Of a stretch of DNA of 64,000 bases, positions 28,800-37,091 are shown in pieces. The notes beneath the pieces were generated by a model. It was not told the origin of the DNA, did no database searches, and worked only from the letters and a program-made list of their open reading frames with translations. The DNA is taken from assembly GCF_000023945.1 (NCBI RefSeq), contig NC_013158.1:2542001-2606000 (forward strand), written 5' to 3'. The first letter of the stretch is position 1, and every line of letters starts with the position of its first letter. The DNA comes from Halorhabdus utahensis DSM 12940. GTDB taxonomy: Archaea; Halobacteriota; Halobacteria; Halobacteriales; Haloarculaceae. Made by a program: the position numbers and the translations under genes.

Positions 28800-29533
28800 G
28801 TGCGCTCCGCGGTGCAGTGGGATTCCTGACGCGGCTCCCGGTGGGCCACGACGAGGCGGCCTGGGAGGCGTTCCGATCGCAGCCAGCAGCGTTCCCGCTG
28901 GTCGGCTACGCGATCGGCGCGCTGGCGGCGCTTCCGTTGCTCGCGCCGGTCCCGTCCGCCACGGCGGCCGTTGGCTTTCTCGCCTGGTTGTATGTTCTCA
29001 CTGGCATCAATCATCTGGACGGCGTGGCCGATCTGGGCGACGCGGCGGTCGTCCACGGCGACTCCGAGCGCCGCCAGGAGGTGCTTGCCGACACGACCGT
29101 CGGCGTCGGCGCGGTCGCCGCGGTCGGCATCGTGTTCGCTGGACTCGCGACGGCGGGGTACACCCTGGCCCAGTTGCCGGCACGTGCCGCTTTGCTCGTC
29201 GTCGCGGGTGAGGTCGGCGCGAAGACCGCTGTCGCACTCGCGGCCTGTCTCGGCACGGCGACGCACGACGGCCTGGGTGCGCAGTTCACGGACCGGCTTC
29301 ACTACCGTCACGCGCTCGCTCCGCTGGTCGTCGCTTTTCCCGCTGTCGCCCTGACCTGGCCTGATCCCTCGGCGCTCGTGGCTGTCGCCGCGGCGGTTAC
29401 GTGTGGCGTGGGCATGGTCGTCTGGGCTCGCCGGACGCTCGGCGGCGTCGACGGCGACGTCCTCGGCGCGACTGCGGAACTCGCCCGCGTCGTCGGGCTA
29501 CACGCGGGGGTGATCGCGTGGACGCTCTTTTGA
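28793..29533 (+). CDS. cobS: Adenosylcobinamide-GDP ribazoletransferase (cobalamin synthase)
   Basis: A 246-residue polytopic membrane protein that condenses AdoCbi-GDP with alpha-ribazole (phosphate) to give cobalamin. The N-terminus FLTRLPVG, the acidic signature NHLDGVADLGDAAVVHG and RRQEVLADTTVG are hallmarks of CobS. It overlaps cbiB at its 5' end and cobY at its 3' end (16 bp), so three consecutive genes are coupled. Confidence 0.93.
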   Translation: MLSALRGAVGFLTRLPVGHDEAAWEAFRSQPAAFPLVGYAIGALAALPLLAPVPSATAAVGFLAWLYVLTGINHLDGVADLGDAAVVHGDSERRQEVLADTTVGVGAVAAVGIVFAGLATAGYTLAQLPARAALLVVAGEVGAKTAVALAACLGTATHDGLGAQFTDRLHYRHALAPLVVAFPAVALTWPDPSALVAVAAAVTCGVGMVVWARRTLGGVDGDVLGATAELARVVGLHAGVIAWTLF

Positions 29534-30087
29534 TGTGTGGCGGCCGCGGGACTCGACTCGGCCTCGACAGGGAGAAACCGCTTGTCGAGGTCGGCGGGCG
29601 ACCGCTGGTCGATCGCGTCGCGGCGGCGCTGGCGTCGAGTTCGATCGACCGGAGCCACGCCGTCACATCGCCCCACGCCCCGGAAACACGAAAACACGTT
29701 TCCCGCCCGACGATCGACGCCCCCGGCGATGGATATGTGTCCGACCTCCAGTATGCACTCGAACGCATCGATTCGCCAGTGGTGACAGTCACTGCGGATC
29801 TGCCCCTGTTGACGGGTGCAACGATCGACGCTGTAGTCGATTCCTTTGAAGGTAATTCAATGACAGCCTGTGTTCCAGCGGCACTGAAACGACGGCTCGG
29901 AGTTCGCGTCGATACGACGATGCCCGGTGACGGGCAGCAACTTGCCCCGACCGGCGTCAACGTGATTGCGGCGGGTGATGGCGATCGCCAGGTCGTTTTC
30001 GAGGACCCTCGACTGGCAGTGAACGTGAACTACCCGCGGGACGCACTCGTGGCCGAAGGGCTCCTTCGGTCGGGGGTGGTCGGGTGA
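29518..30087 (+). CDS. cobY: Adenosylcobinamide-phosphate guanylyltransferase (archaeal CobY)
   Basis: A 189-residue nucleotidyltransferase that activates AdoCbi-phosphate with GTP. The N-terminal GTP-binding motif LLMCGGRGTRLG and EKPLVEVGGRPLVDR identify the MobA-like CobY enzyme, which replaces bacterial CobU in archaea. GTG 29518 is taken as the start; ATG 29533 five codons later would lose the first strand. It overlaps cobS at its start and shares a GTGA junction with cobT. Confidence 0.9.
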   Translation: MDALLMCGGRGTRLGLDREKPLVEVGGRPLVDRVAAALASSSIDRSHAVTSPHAPETRKHVSRPTIDAPGDGYVSDLQYALERIDSPVVTVTADLPLLTGATIDAVVDSFEGNSMTACVPAALKRRLGVRVDTTMPGDGQQLAPTGVNVIAAGDGDRQVVFEDPRLAVNVNYPRDALVAEGLLRSGVVG

Positions 30088-31085
30088 CGTTCGTGCTGGT
30101 CGCCGGGACGACCGAGACGGCGCGGATCGAGGGGATTAGCGCGGCGGGGGCCGATCCCGCGGCGATAGCGATGACCCCGACGGCCGACGCGGAGATCCTC
30201 CAGAAGGGTCGGCTGGTGAACGCACCGGCGGTGCCCGTCAGTCCGACCGGGTGTCCCACGCCGGCGCTCGTCACCCGGGCCGTCCGCGAACTCGTCGGGT
30301 TCGACGTCGAAGTCATCGATGCCGGACTCGCGGTCGAGCCGGGGATCACGACGCGACCCGTCGCCTCGGATCCGGGTGGCGACGTGCGGACGAGGGAGTC
30401 AGTACCGGACGCCGCTTCACTCTGGGAGCGTGCCAGGGAGATCGGCGAGAAATTGGCCGGGCAGTCCGACGAGCGGGTCTACATCGGCGAGACGATTCCC
30501 GGCGGGACGACGACCGCCTTCGGGGTCGCCCAAGCCCTCGGCGTCGAACTGTCGGTGTCGTCCTCGCTTCCCGAGAACCCGATCGAGCGAAAGCGAGCCG
30601 CGATTCGAGAGGGATTTACCGCGAGCGAGATCGAGCCGGGGGAGCTGGCTGGGGAGCCGCGGCAGGCGCTCCGACGACAGGGCGATCCGGTCCTGGCCGG
30701 CGTCGCGGGGCTGGTCGAGGGCGTACTCTCATCCGAGGTGTCAGTGACGCTCGCCGGCGGGACGCAATTGCTCGCGGCTGCCGCGTTAGTTCGACATGCC
30801 GGGATCGAGGCTTCGTTCGAACTCGCGACGACCAGCTACGTCGCGGACGATCCGACGGCGAGCGTCGAGGTGATCGCCGAGGTGTTGGATCTCTCGCTTA
30901 CGGTCACCGATCCGGGCTTCGCGGGCTGTGGACACACCGGCCTGGAACGGTTTGGGACGGGCGAAGGCAAGGAGGGCGTCGGGATGGGCGGCGCGCTCGC
31001 GTTAGGGAAACGCCGCGGGATCGAGCTGTCGGCGGTTCGGGACCGGACACTGACGCTGTATGATCGACTGCTGGGGGATCCCTGA
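30084..31085 (+). CDS. cobT: CobT-family nicotinate-nucleotide phosphoribosyltransferase-like protein
   Basis: A 333-residue protein of the archaeal CobT/UPF0284 family, distant from bacterial CobT. It should make alpha-ribazole phosphate (lower ligand nucleotide) for CobS. Motifs include YIGETIPGGTTTA, TLAGGTQLLAAAAL and AGCGHTGLERFGTGEGKEGVGMGG. The GTG start overlaps the cobY stop. The base used as lower ligand cannot be read from sequence. Confidence 0.85.
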   Translation: MTFVLVAGTTETARIEGISAAGADPAAIAMTPTADAEILQKGRLVNAPAVPVSPTGCPTPALVTRAVRELVGFDVEVIDAGLAVEPGITTRPVASDPGGDVRTRESVPDAASLWERAREIGEKLAGQSDERVYIGETIPGGTTTAFGVAQALGVELSVSSSLPENPIERKRAAIREGFTASEIEPGELAGEPRQALRRQGDPVLAGVAGLVEGVLSSEVSVTLAGGTQLLAAAALVRHAGIEASFELATTSYVADDPTASVEVIAEVLDLSLTVTDPGFAGCGHTGLERFGTGEGKEGVGMGGALALGKRRGIELSAVRDRTLTLYDRLLGDP

Positions 31086-32095
31086 TGGATCGTGATCGTG
31101 CACGCGAGGTCGGTCGCGTCGAACACGGCGGCAGCGACGACCCCGACGTGCTGGACCTGAGCGCGAACATCAACCCACGGACGCCGATGGGGGTCGAGGA
31201 GGTCTACCGGAACGCGCTCGAAGACGCCAGACGATACCCGGCCGAGCCGCCGGACGCCTACCGGGATGCGGCCGCCGGGTACGTCGACTGCGATCCGGAA
31301 GCCGTGGTCCCGACGCCCGGCGGGCTGGCAGCGATCAGACTGGCGATCGACCTCGCCGTCGAACCCGGCGAGTCCGTCCTCGTCCCAGCGCCGAGTTTCA
31401 GTTCCTACGCGCGGGAGGTCCGACTCCAGGGGGCCGAGCCGTCGTTCGTCCCTCACGAGGAGATACTGACTGCCGATCCGGCCGGTCACTCGCTGGCAAT
31501 CGTCTGCAATCCGAACAATCCGACCGGGACGCTGTACCCGCGCGAGGACCTGCTCGCGTTCGCCCGGCAGTGTCGCGAGACGGACACCCACCTCCTGGTC
31601 GACGAGGCTTTTCTCGGGTTCACCGAGCAGGCGTCGCTGGCCGGGACGCCGGGGGTGACCGTGGCCCGATCGCTGACGAAGCTCTTTGGCCTGCCGGGCA
31701 TCCGGTCGGGATTTGCGGTGGCTACCGGCGAGATGCGCGAGGCGATGGTCGCCGCTCGCCGCCCGTGGAACGTGAGCGTGCCGGCGCTTGCGACCGGTCG
31801 CTACTGTATGTGCCAATCGGCGTTCGTCGAGACGACTCGAAACCGAGTCCGCGAGGAGCGAGCACTCCTTCGGCATGGACTGGACGATCGATTCGCGATT
31901 CGGCCTTCGGACGCGCCGTTCGTGCTGATCGATGCGGGAGGTCCCGGCGTCGATGCCGTGCTCAAGACGGCGGCCGACCACGACGTCGCGATCCGTGACG
32001 CGCGAACGTTCCGGGGGCTGGACAATCACGTCAGGGTCGCTGTGCGGGACAGTGCGGCGACCGATCGGACCGTGGAGGTGTTCGCGGATGTCTAG
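31085..32095 (+). CDS. cobD: L-threonine-O-3-phosphate decarboxylase-like PLP enzyme
   Basis: A 336-residue fold-type I PLP protein of the HisC/CobD class. LDLSANINPRTP at the N-terminus, NPNNPTGTLY, LVDEAFLGF and the PLP lysine in SLTKLFGLPGIRSGF fit CobD, which makes (R)-1-amino-2-propanol phosphate for CbiB. Histidinol-phosphate aminotransferase is the main alternative, but the cobalamin operon makes CobD much more likely. Its ATG overlaps the cobT stop by 1 bp and it overlaps cbiZ by 8 bp. Confidence 0.88.
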   Translation: MDRDRAREVGRVEHGGSDDPDVLDLSANINPRTPMGVEEVYRNALEDARRYPAEPPDAYRDAAAGYVDCDPEAVVPTPGGLAAIRLAIDLAVEPGESVLVPAPSFSSYAREVRLQGAEPSFVPHEEILTADPAGHSLAIVCNPNNPTGTLYPREDLLAFARQCRETDTHLLVDEAFLGFTEQASLAGTPGVTVARSLTKLFGLPGIRSGFAVATGEMREAMVAARRPWNVSVPALATGRYCMCQSAFVETTRNRVREERALLRHGLDDRFAIRPSDAPFVLIDAGGPGVDAVLKTAADHDVAIRDARTFRGLDNHVRVAVRDSAATDRTVEVFADV

Positions 32096-32819
32096 GCACT
32101 TCGAGACGACGCGACGGGGTGGTGTACTCCGGCTCGAACGCTCGGACACTCGCTGGCTCTCGACTGGCTGGAATGGTGGGTTCTGCCGGGCGGGGGCAGC
32201 CTACAACTGTACGGTTCCGGCGGGCTGGAACCCGGATGATATCCGGGCGGACGTTACTCAGCGGCTCGACGATGCCGGGTTCGATCGGGGCGACGGTCCG
32301 GTGCTGTTGACCGGCGTCGATCAGCGTCACGCGAGGGGCGCGCGCCTCGGTCCCGTCACTGTCTTTGGGACCGTCGGGCTCTCGAATCCGGCGACGCTCC
32401 CCGTCGATCCGGCCCAGAAACCGGCCGACACGAGGGCGGCCACCGGTGCGGAGACGGGTGGACCGCCCGGCCCAGGGACGGTCAACCTCTTTGTCGGCAC
32501 GACACGGTCGCTGACGGAGGCGGGCATGGCAAACCTCGTTGCGATCGTCGCCGAGGCGCGGACGGCCACGTTGCTCGAACTCGCCGGCTTCACCGGGACG
32601 ACCAGCGATGCGATCGTCGTCGCCTGCGATCCTGGCGGGGAGCCCGCGCGGTACACGGGCAGTGCCACGCCGGTCGGCAGCGCGGCGAGAGCGTGCGTCC
32701 GGGAGGCACTTACGGCGAGCTATCGGTCACGGTACAGCGGTTGGAAGCCGCCTGAAAGTGTCGCCGATGCCGAGCACGGCGAGTCGACCACCTGCCGGGC
32801 AACGGTGTTCGAGCCATGA
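32088..32819 (+). CDS. cbiZ: Adenosylcobinamide amidohydrolase
   Basis: A 243-residue enzyme that removes the aminopropanol arm of adenosylcobinamide to give adenosylcobyric acid, which CbiB can then reuse. Motifs LSTGWNGGF, LTGVDQRHA, and NLFVGTTRSLTEAGMANLVAIVAEARTATL are characteristic of CbiZ. It marks an archaeal-type salvage pathway and overlaps cobD by 8 bp. A Thr/Ala/Gly-rich insertion around 105-125 separates two halves. Confidence 0.9.
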   Translation: MSRHFETTRRGGVLRLERSDTRWLSTGWNGGFCRAGAAYNCTVPAGWNPDDIRADVTQRLDDAGFDRGDGPVLLTGVDQRHARGARLGPVTVFGTVGLSNPATLPVDPAQKPADTRAATGAETGGPPGPGTVNLFVGTTRSLTEAGMANLVAIVAEARTATLLELAGFTGTTSDAIVVACDPGGEPARYTGSATPVGSAARACVREALTASYRSRYSGWKPPESVADAEHGESTTCRATVFEP

Positions 32820-32859
32820 TTCCCACGAGATCCACCGCTGAATCCATCAGAGAGACACG

Positions 32860-33591
32860 ATGACACGAAAACCAGCCGACGACAGTGAGGCAGCGACGAG
32901 TGAGCGTGAGGCAGCATCGACGACCGACGAGGGCGGCGACGGGCCGGAGACCGAGGCCGTTCCGGATGTCGAAGTGATCGCTCCCGCCGCGCCCGACGCA
33001 TTCGGCCTCGTCCAGGCGTGGTGGGGCGATGGCAAAGGCAAGACGACGGCTGCCCTCGGGATGGGCTTGCGTGCGGCCGGGCACGGCTATCGCGTGCACG
33101 TCCTCCAGTTCATGAAAGGTGGCACGCCCTCGGTCGAGGGTGTCCGCGGGGAGTACAACGCGATCGAGCACGTCCCGGGATACACCATCGAGAACACTGG
33201 CCACGTTGGCTGGCACGGCTTCATGGACGACACCGCGGACGACGAACACGCCGCCAGGGCACGGGCAGCACTGGAACGTGCCCGGGCGATCGTCGACGCC
33301 ACTGGCGAGCGTGATCCAACGACGCCATTCGCGCTCGACGGTGCGCCGACTGACGGTGTCCACATGCTGATTCTGGACGAAGTGCTGTATGCGGCCAACC
33401 GTGGACTGATCGACCCCGCGGATCTGCTCGATCTGATCGCCGTGAAGCCGGACGGCCTCGAATTCGTTTTGACCGGCGGCCACGAGCATCCGGCATACCT
33501 TGAAGGGGAAGCCGACCTCCTCAGCCACGTCGAGAAACAGGCCCACCCGCTGGAGGCGGGCCAGCCAGCGCGGAAGGGGACCGAGTACTGA
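32860..33591 (+). CDS. cobA: Cob(I)yrinic acid a,c-diamide adenosyltransferase (CobA/CobO type)
   Basis: A 243-residue P-loop enzyme that attaches the adenosyl group to the cobalt of incoming corrinoids. GDGKGKTTAALG (G56-T62 core), VLQFMKG, and HMLILDEVLYAANRGL are family motifs. The first 45 residues are an acidic halophilic extension without conserved motifs. It is last in the eight-gene run from btuF, after a 40-bp gap from cbiZ. It converges on the membrane-protein gene. Confidence 0.92.
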   Translation: MTRKPADDSEAATSEREAASTTDEGGDGPETEAVPDVEVIAPAAPDAFGLVQAWWGDGKGKTTAALGMGLRAAGHGYRVHVLQFMKGGTPSVEGVRGEYNAIEHVPGYTIENTGHVGWHGFMDDTADDEHAARARAALERARAIVDATGERDPTTPFALDGAPTDGVHMLILDEVLYAANRGLIDPADLLDLIAVKPDGLEFVLTGGHEHPAYLEGEADLLSHVEKQAHPLEAGQPARKGTEY

Positions 33592-33609
33592 GGAGGCCGG
33601 GACCACTCA

Positions 33610-34056
33610 TCAGAGGGACACCGACAGACCGGGTATCAACGCAGCCATCACGACGCCGTAGACGAGTGAGTAGGTGACATTGGCGACGCTTCCGGTCAGA
33701 TAGTACGTCGTGTTGCCGCTCGTGATATCCTGCCAGCGAACGATCGACTTCGCGGTGAAGACGAGGCCGAGGGCGGTGTACGCCGAGAGCAGGGTCAGTG
33801 TGAGGATGAGAACGTTCTCGACCTTGCCGACTGCCCGGCCGGTGTCTGCTTCCTCCCCGCTGACTTCCGCGCCCGCAAACCGGAGCGTGCCGTCGACGAC
33901 GTAGCCACTTGTTGCCACGAGGAGGCCGTAGCCGCCGAGGACCGTGCCGATCCACTCGAGTTCGACGTCGCTCGTGACGGTCGCCGGCGCGGACGCGATC
34001 AGCAGGGCGATAGAGACTCCCGCCAGGACCAGCGACGCTGCAGTCCAGCGATTCAT
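33610..34056 (-). CDS. Small membrane protein paired with the SatD-like gene
   Basis: A 148-residue protein with four predicted transmembrane segments (residues about 5-25, 38-58, 84-104 and 125-145). No motif of known function is visible. Its ATG at 34056 overlaps the stop of the SatD-like gene by 4 bp, so the two are co-translated. The pair faces cbiP. A role as a membrane sensor or transporter linked to the SatD-like protein is possible but not shown. Confidence 0.7.
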   Translation of the reverse strand: MNRWTAASLVLAGVSIALLIASAPATVTSDVELEWIGTVLGGYGLLVATSGYVVDGTLRFAGAEVSGEEADTGRAVGKVENVLILTLTLLSAYTALGLVFTAKSIVRWQDITSGNTTYYLTGSVANVTYSLVYGVVMAALIPGLSVSL

Positions 34057-34703
34057 GGCGTCCCCTCCGCGAGGTGAGACAGTGCCGTCTCGAGTGTCTC
34101 CTCTATCTCGATGATCGTCACGGCCCGCGCACGCTTGAGCGTCTTCGAGACTGATTGCACTGAGACACCAAGCCGTTTCGCTGCGGCTCCCATCGTCGCC
34201 GCGTCGCGGTAGGTCCGGACGACCTCTGCCTGCCGTGGCGTCCACGCTTCCTTCCACATCGAGAGCAGTTCCATCTGCGCTTCGATCAAGCCGACCTGCC
34301 ACGAATGGGCCTCCTCGAGGGACAGGGCAACGAGGCGTTCGCGTTTGTCGAGTCGTCCGAGCGCGTCGTCGGCCGTGTGAAACGCCGGGCCATCCATCTC
34401 GGCGACGTCACCAGTGTTTGCACCGATGTCGACCGACCCATGAACGATCGCCACCCGCATCGTGGTCGGATGGATCGCCTCGGTCAACAACTGAAGTGCA
34501 CGGTAGGCACCCTCCGGGGATTCCAGGACGCCGCCGACCTCGTCGACGCCTTTCAGCGTCGCGAAGGGGGCGACGAGCCGATCAGCAAGCGCGTCGTTGA
34601 CCGCTTCGAGCCCGGTTTCGAGACGATCCCGCAACGCCGTGCGATCGTCCACCTCGCGGGACCCGATCACGTCGCCGATGACGACACAGCGTCGGGTGGT
34701 CAT
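34053..34703 (-). CDS. SatD-family protein with C-terminal HTH
   Basis: A 216-residue protein. The N-terminal two thirds match the SatD family (CVVIGDVIGSREVDDRTAL, then IVHGSVDIG and HTADDAL). The last 60 residues hold a sigma-region-4-like helix-turn-helix: PRQAEVVRTY, then AAAKRLGVSVQSVSKTLKRAR. It is therefore a plausible DNA-binding regulator, perhaps of its own gene and of cbiP. The start is ATG 34703 because a TTTATG/CATAAA box (34728-34733) lies 28 bp upstream; GTG 34721 would lie too close. Confidence 0.75.
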   Translation of the reverse strand: MTTRRCVVIGDVIGSREVDDRTALRDRLETGLEAVNDALADRLVAPFATLKGVDEVGGVLESPEGAYRALQLLTEAIHPTTMRVAIVHGSVDIGANTGDVAEMDGPAFHTADDALGRLDKRERLVALSLEEAHSWQVGLIEAQMELLSMWKEAWTPRQAEVVRTYRDAATMGAAAKRLGVSVQSVSKTLKRARAVTIIEIEETLETALSHLAEGTP

Positions 34704-34712
34704 GCGTGAGTA

Positions 34713-34808
34713 TTCAACCACTTCTGGTTTATGCGCTTTGGTTCAACCGATATAGTCTCATCATCGTCAAAGATTCAACCGAAAAAAGTTGTTTGCGTGG
34801 AGTTCAAC
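34713..34808. promoter_or_regulatory. Four phased TTCAAC motifs between satD-like gene and cbiP
   Basis: TTCAAC occurs at 34713-34718, 34742-34747, 34774-34779 and 34803-34808, all in the same orientation and 29, 32 and 29 bp apart, close to three helical turns. The first two bracket the TATA box of the satD-like gene; the fourth is one arm of the palindrome on the cbiP TATA box. This looks like a cooperative operator array for a common regulator. Confidence 0.6.
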
Positions 34809-34821
34809 TATATATAGTTGA
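34804..34821. promoter_or_regulatory. Perfect 18-bp palindrome containing the cbiP TATA box
   Basis: TCAACTATATATAGTTGA is its own reverse complement, with TATATATA at the centre. Transcription would begin near 34840, giving an unusually long leader of about 88 nt before the cbiP ATG at 34929. Occupancy by a dimer would occlude TBP and shut off cbiP. Confidence 0.65.
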
Positions 34822-34928
34822 TTCGAGTGGCGGGAACCCCTCACCTCTCTTCTCCCCTCGACGCTGTCACTGACCGCAGGACCGGTCGAAAGACACGTGT
34901 CTCCCCGACTCCCAGAAATGGCCAGCAG

Positions 34929-36491
34929 ATGGGACGAACTGTTCTGGTCGCCGGGACGGCCAGTCACGTCGGCAAAAGTACGATCGTCGCCGGACTTTGC
35001 CGGCGGCTGGCCGACCAAGGCGTCTCCGTCGCGCCGTTCAAGGCCCAGAACATGTCCAACAACGCCCGGGTGGGATTCAAACCGGGTGCGGTCGGGACCG
35101 TCGGTGAGGGCGGTGACAGCGAACTCGCGGACGGCGATCCTGACGCCTACGGCGAGATCGGCATTGCACAGTACGTCCAGGCCCGGGCCGCCGGCGTGGT
35201 ACCGACGACCGATCACAATCCAGTCCTGCTCAAACCGCGAGGGGACGGCGAGAGTCAACTGGTCATCGACGGCGAGGCCGTGGGCCACTTCGCCGCGGGG
35301 ACGTACTACGACGACCACTGGGACCGCGCCCGTCGGGCCGCCCGCCAGGCCTACAATCGGCTCGCCGCCCGCCACGACGTGATCGTCGCCGAAGGCGCGG
35401 GCTCGATCGCCGAGATCAACCTTCAGGATCGCGATCTGGCGAACGTCGAGACCGCGCGCTTCGCCGACGCGTCGATCCTGCTGGTCGGCGACATCGAACG
35501 CGGTGGCGTCTTCGCCAGTCTCTACGGGACGCTCGAATTGCTTCCCGAGGATCTCCGTGACCGAGTGGCCGGGCTCGTGATCAACAAGTTCCGGGGCGAT
35601 CGTTCACTGCTCGAACCCGGCCTTGCGGCGATCGAAGAACGGACGGGCGTCCCGGTCGTTGCCGTCCTGCCTCACGACGATCCCGGATTGCCCGCAGAAG
35701 ATAGCCTGTCGCTCCCGTCGGCGGGCGAGCGCGGCACGTGGGGCGATGAGGATGGTGTCCCGCCGGACGACTGCGTCACGGTCGGCGTCCCGCGACTTCC
35801 ACACCTCTCGAACGTGGCCGACGTGGCACCGCTGGCCCGTGAACCGGGCGTCCGCGTCGAGTTCCTGCCACTCGACAGTGGGGCCGCGACCGCTGACGCG
35901 CTCGCTCTGCCGGGGACGAAGAATACCGTCGACGACCTGCTTGCAGTACGGGACTCACGACTCGGTGCTGCAATCAGTGCGTTCGACGGGCCGATCGTGG
36001 GGATCTGTGGCGGCTATCAGTTACTCGGCGAGCGGCTCCGGAACGTCGGCGTCGAGAGCACGACGGCGACCGGGACGGTCGCTGGCCTTGAGCTGCTTCC
36101 CGTCGAGACCCATTTCTCGGCCGAGAAGCGTGTAACTGCGGGGACCTACGAGGCGACAGGTGTCGGCCCGATCGCGGGTGCGACGGGGACCGTCTCGGGA
36201 TACGAGATCCACATGGGCGAGACGACAGTTCCGGACGGTGTGGCCCGACCTATCGGCCCGGAGAGCGTCGCGAACCAGCAGGTACTCGGGACGTATCTCC
36301 ACGGCTGCTTCGAGAACCGGAGACTCCGGGACGCGTTCGTCGAGAACGTCTTCGAGCAGGCCGGCGTGGAGCGTCCCGAGCGCACAGTAGCGCAGAGCGA
36401 TCCCTTCGATCGCGCTGCCGAGCTGGTCGAACCCATCGACCTCCCGGCGGTGGTTCCGTCAGTCGCGGAGACGAGTGGACGCGACCAGTAA
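34929..36491 (+). CDS. cbiP: Cobyric acid synthase
   Basis: A 520-residue glutamine-dependent amidotransferase that amidates four side chains of adenosylcobyrinic acid a,c-diamide. The N-terminal synthetase domain has [18 protein letters not shown] and [13 protein letters not shown]; the C-terminal triad-type glutaminase has C360 in [11 protein letters not shown] and a late His in [13 protein letters not shown] 34929 starts directly before the P-loop, as in the family; an in-frame TTG at 34818 overlaps the operator and is rejected. It is the only corrin-ring amidation gene in the window and is apart from the btuF operon. Confidence 0.92.
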   Translation: MGRTVLVAGTASHVGKSTIVAGLCRRLADQGVSVAPFKAQNMSNNARVGFKPGAVGTVGEGGDSELADGDPDAYGEIGIAQYVQARAAGVVPTTDHNPVLLKPRGDGESQLVIDGEAVGHFAAGTYYDDHWDRARRAARQAYNRLAARHDVIVAEGAGSIAEINLQDRDLANVETARFADASILLVGDIERGGVFASLYGTLELLPEDLRDRVAGLVINKFRGDRSLLEPGLAAIEERTGVPVVAVLPHDDPGLPAEDSLSLPSAGERGTWGDEDGVPPDDCVTVGVPRLPHLSNVADVAPLAREPGVRVEFLPLDSGAATADALALPGTKNTVDDLLAVRDSRLGAAISAFDGPIVGICGGYQLLGERLRNVGVESTTATGTVAGLELLPVETHFSAEKRVTAGTYEATGVGPIAGATGTVSGYEIHMGETTVPDGVARPIGPESVANQQVLGTYLHGCFENRRLRDAFVENVFEQAGVERPERTVAQSDPFDRAAELVEPIDLPAVVPSVAETSGRDQ

Positions 36492-36504
36492 GGGGTTTAC
36501 CCCT
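36491..36504. promoter_or_regulatory. Palindrome-like promoter element of srp19
   Basis: AGGGGTTTACCCCT, with 5-bp arms around TTTA, is centred about 27 bp before the SRP19 ATG at 36524. It overlaps the position expected for the TATA box and directly follows the cbiP stop codon. Confidence 0.4.
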
Positions 36505-36523
36505 GGGCCAACGATCGGGACAC

Positions 36524-36802
36524 ATGGTCGAGAACGTCATCTGGCCCGCGGCCCTCGATGCCGACCTCGCACGAAGCGAGGGGCGTCGCGTCTCGGAGGA
36601 GCTGGCAGTCGAGGAGCCGACGATCGAGGAGATCGCGGAGGCGGTTCAACAGGTCGGGTACGACGCGGTGATCGAACGCGAGAAGACGTATCCGCGGGAG
36701 TACGAGACCCGTGGCCGCGTCCTCGTGAAGGATGCTGACGACGCAACGAAGAGTGACCTCCTGGGAGCCGTGGCGGCGTACGTCGCCGCGCTCCGCGAGT
36801 GA
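36524..36802 (+). CDS. srp19: Signal recognition particle 19 kDa protein
   Basis: A 92-residue RNA-binding protein that prepares 7S RNA for SRP54 binding. [55 protein letters not shown] are the SRP19 family blocks, with the conserved basic residues for RNA contact. Its stop overlaps the start of the Gar1 gene (ATGA), an arrangement common in haloarchaea that couples SRP and snoRNP proteins. Confidence 0.93.
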   Translation: MVENVIWPAALDADLARSEGRRVSEELAVEEPTIEEIAEAVQQVGYDAVIEREKTYPREYETRGRVLVKDADDATKSDLLGAVAAYVAALRE

Positions 36803-37029
36803 TGCGCCGAGCCGGGGAGGTTCGGGGCATTGCTCAAAGTGTGGCCGTCGTGCAGTGTCCCGACGAAACCCATCCTGATATCGGAACGAGCGTCATCGAC
36901 GACTCCCTGGCGACGGTCGGCCGCGTCGTCGACGTGTTCGGGCCGGTCGAGCGGCCGTATCTCGCGGTCTCGCCGGTCGACAGCGTTCACCCGCCAGCGC
37001 TTGTCGGCCAGCCGCTGTATTATCGCTAA
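36802..37029 (+). CDS. gar1: H/ACA ribonucleoprotein subunit Gar1-like
   Basis: A 75-residue small beta-barrel protein. GTSVIDDSLATVGRVVDVFGPVERPYLAVSP matches the Gar1/Naf1 core, which binds Cbf5 in the pseudouridine-forming H/ACA complex. The ATG is part of the ATGA overlap with srp19, so an upstream GTG is not used. The protein is short, without glycine/arginine-rich tails, as in other archaea. Confidence 0.88.
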   Translation: MRRAGEVRGIAQSVAVVQCPDETHPDIGTSVIDDSLATVGRVVDVFGPVERPYLAVSPVDSVHPPALVGQPLYYR

Positions 37030-37091
37030 CTCGCGTTCGGCCGTCGCCGGACCGAAATCGCTTTTCCTGACGGCGTCCCGAAAGGTATTGT

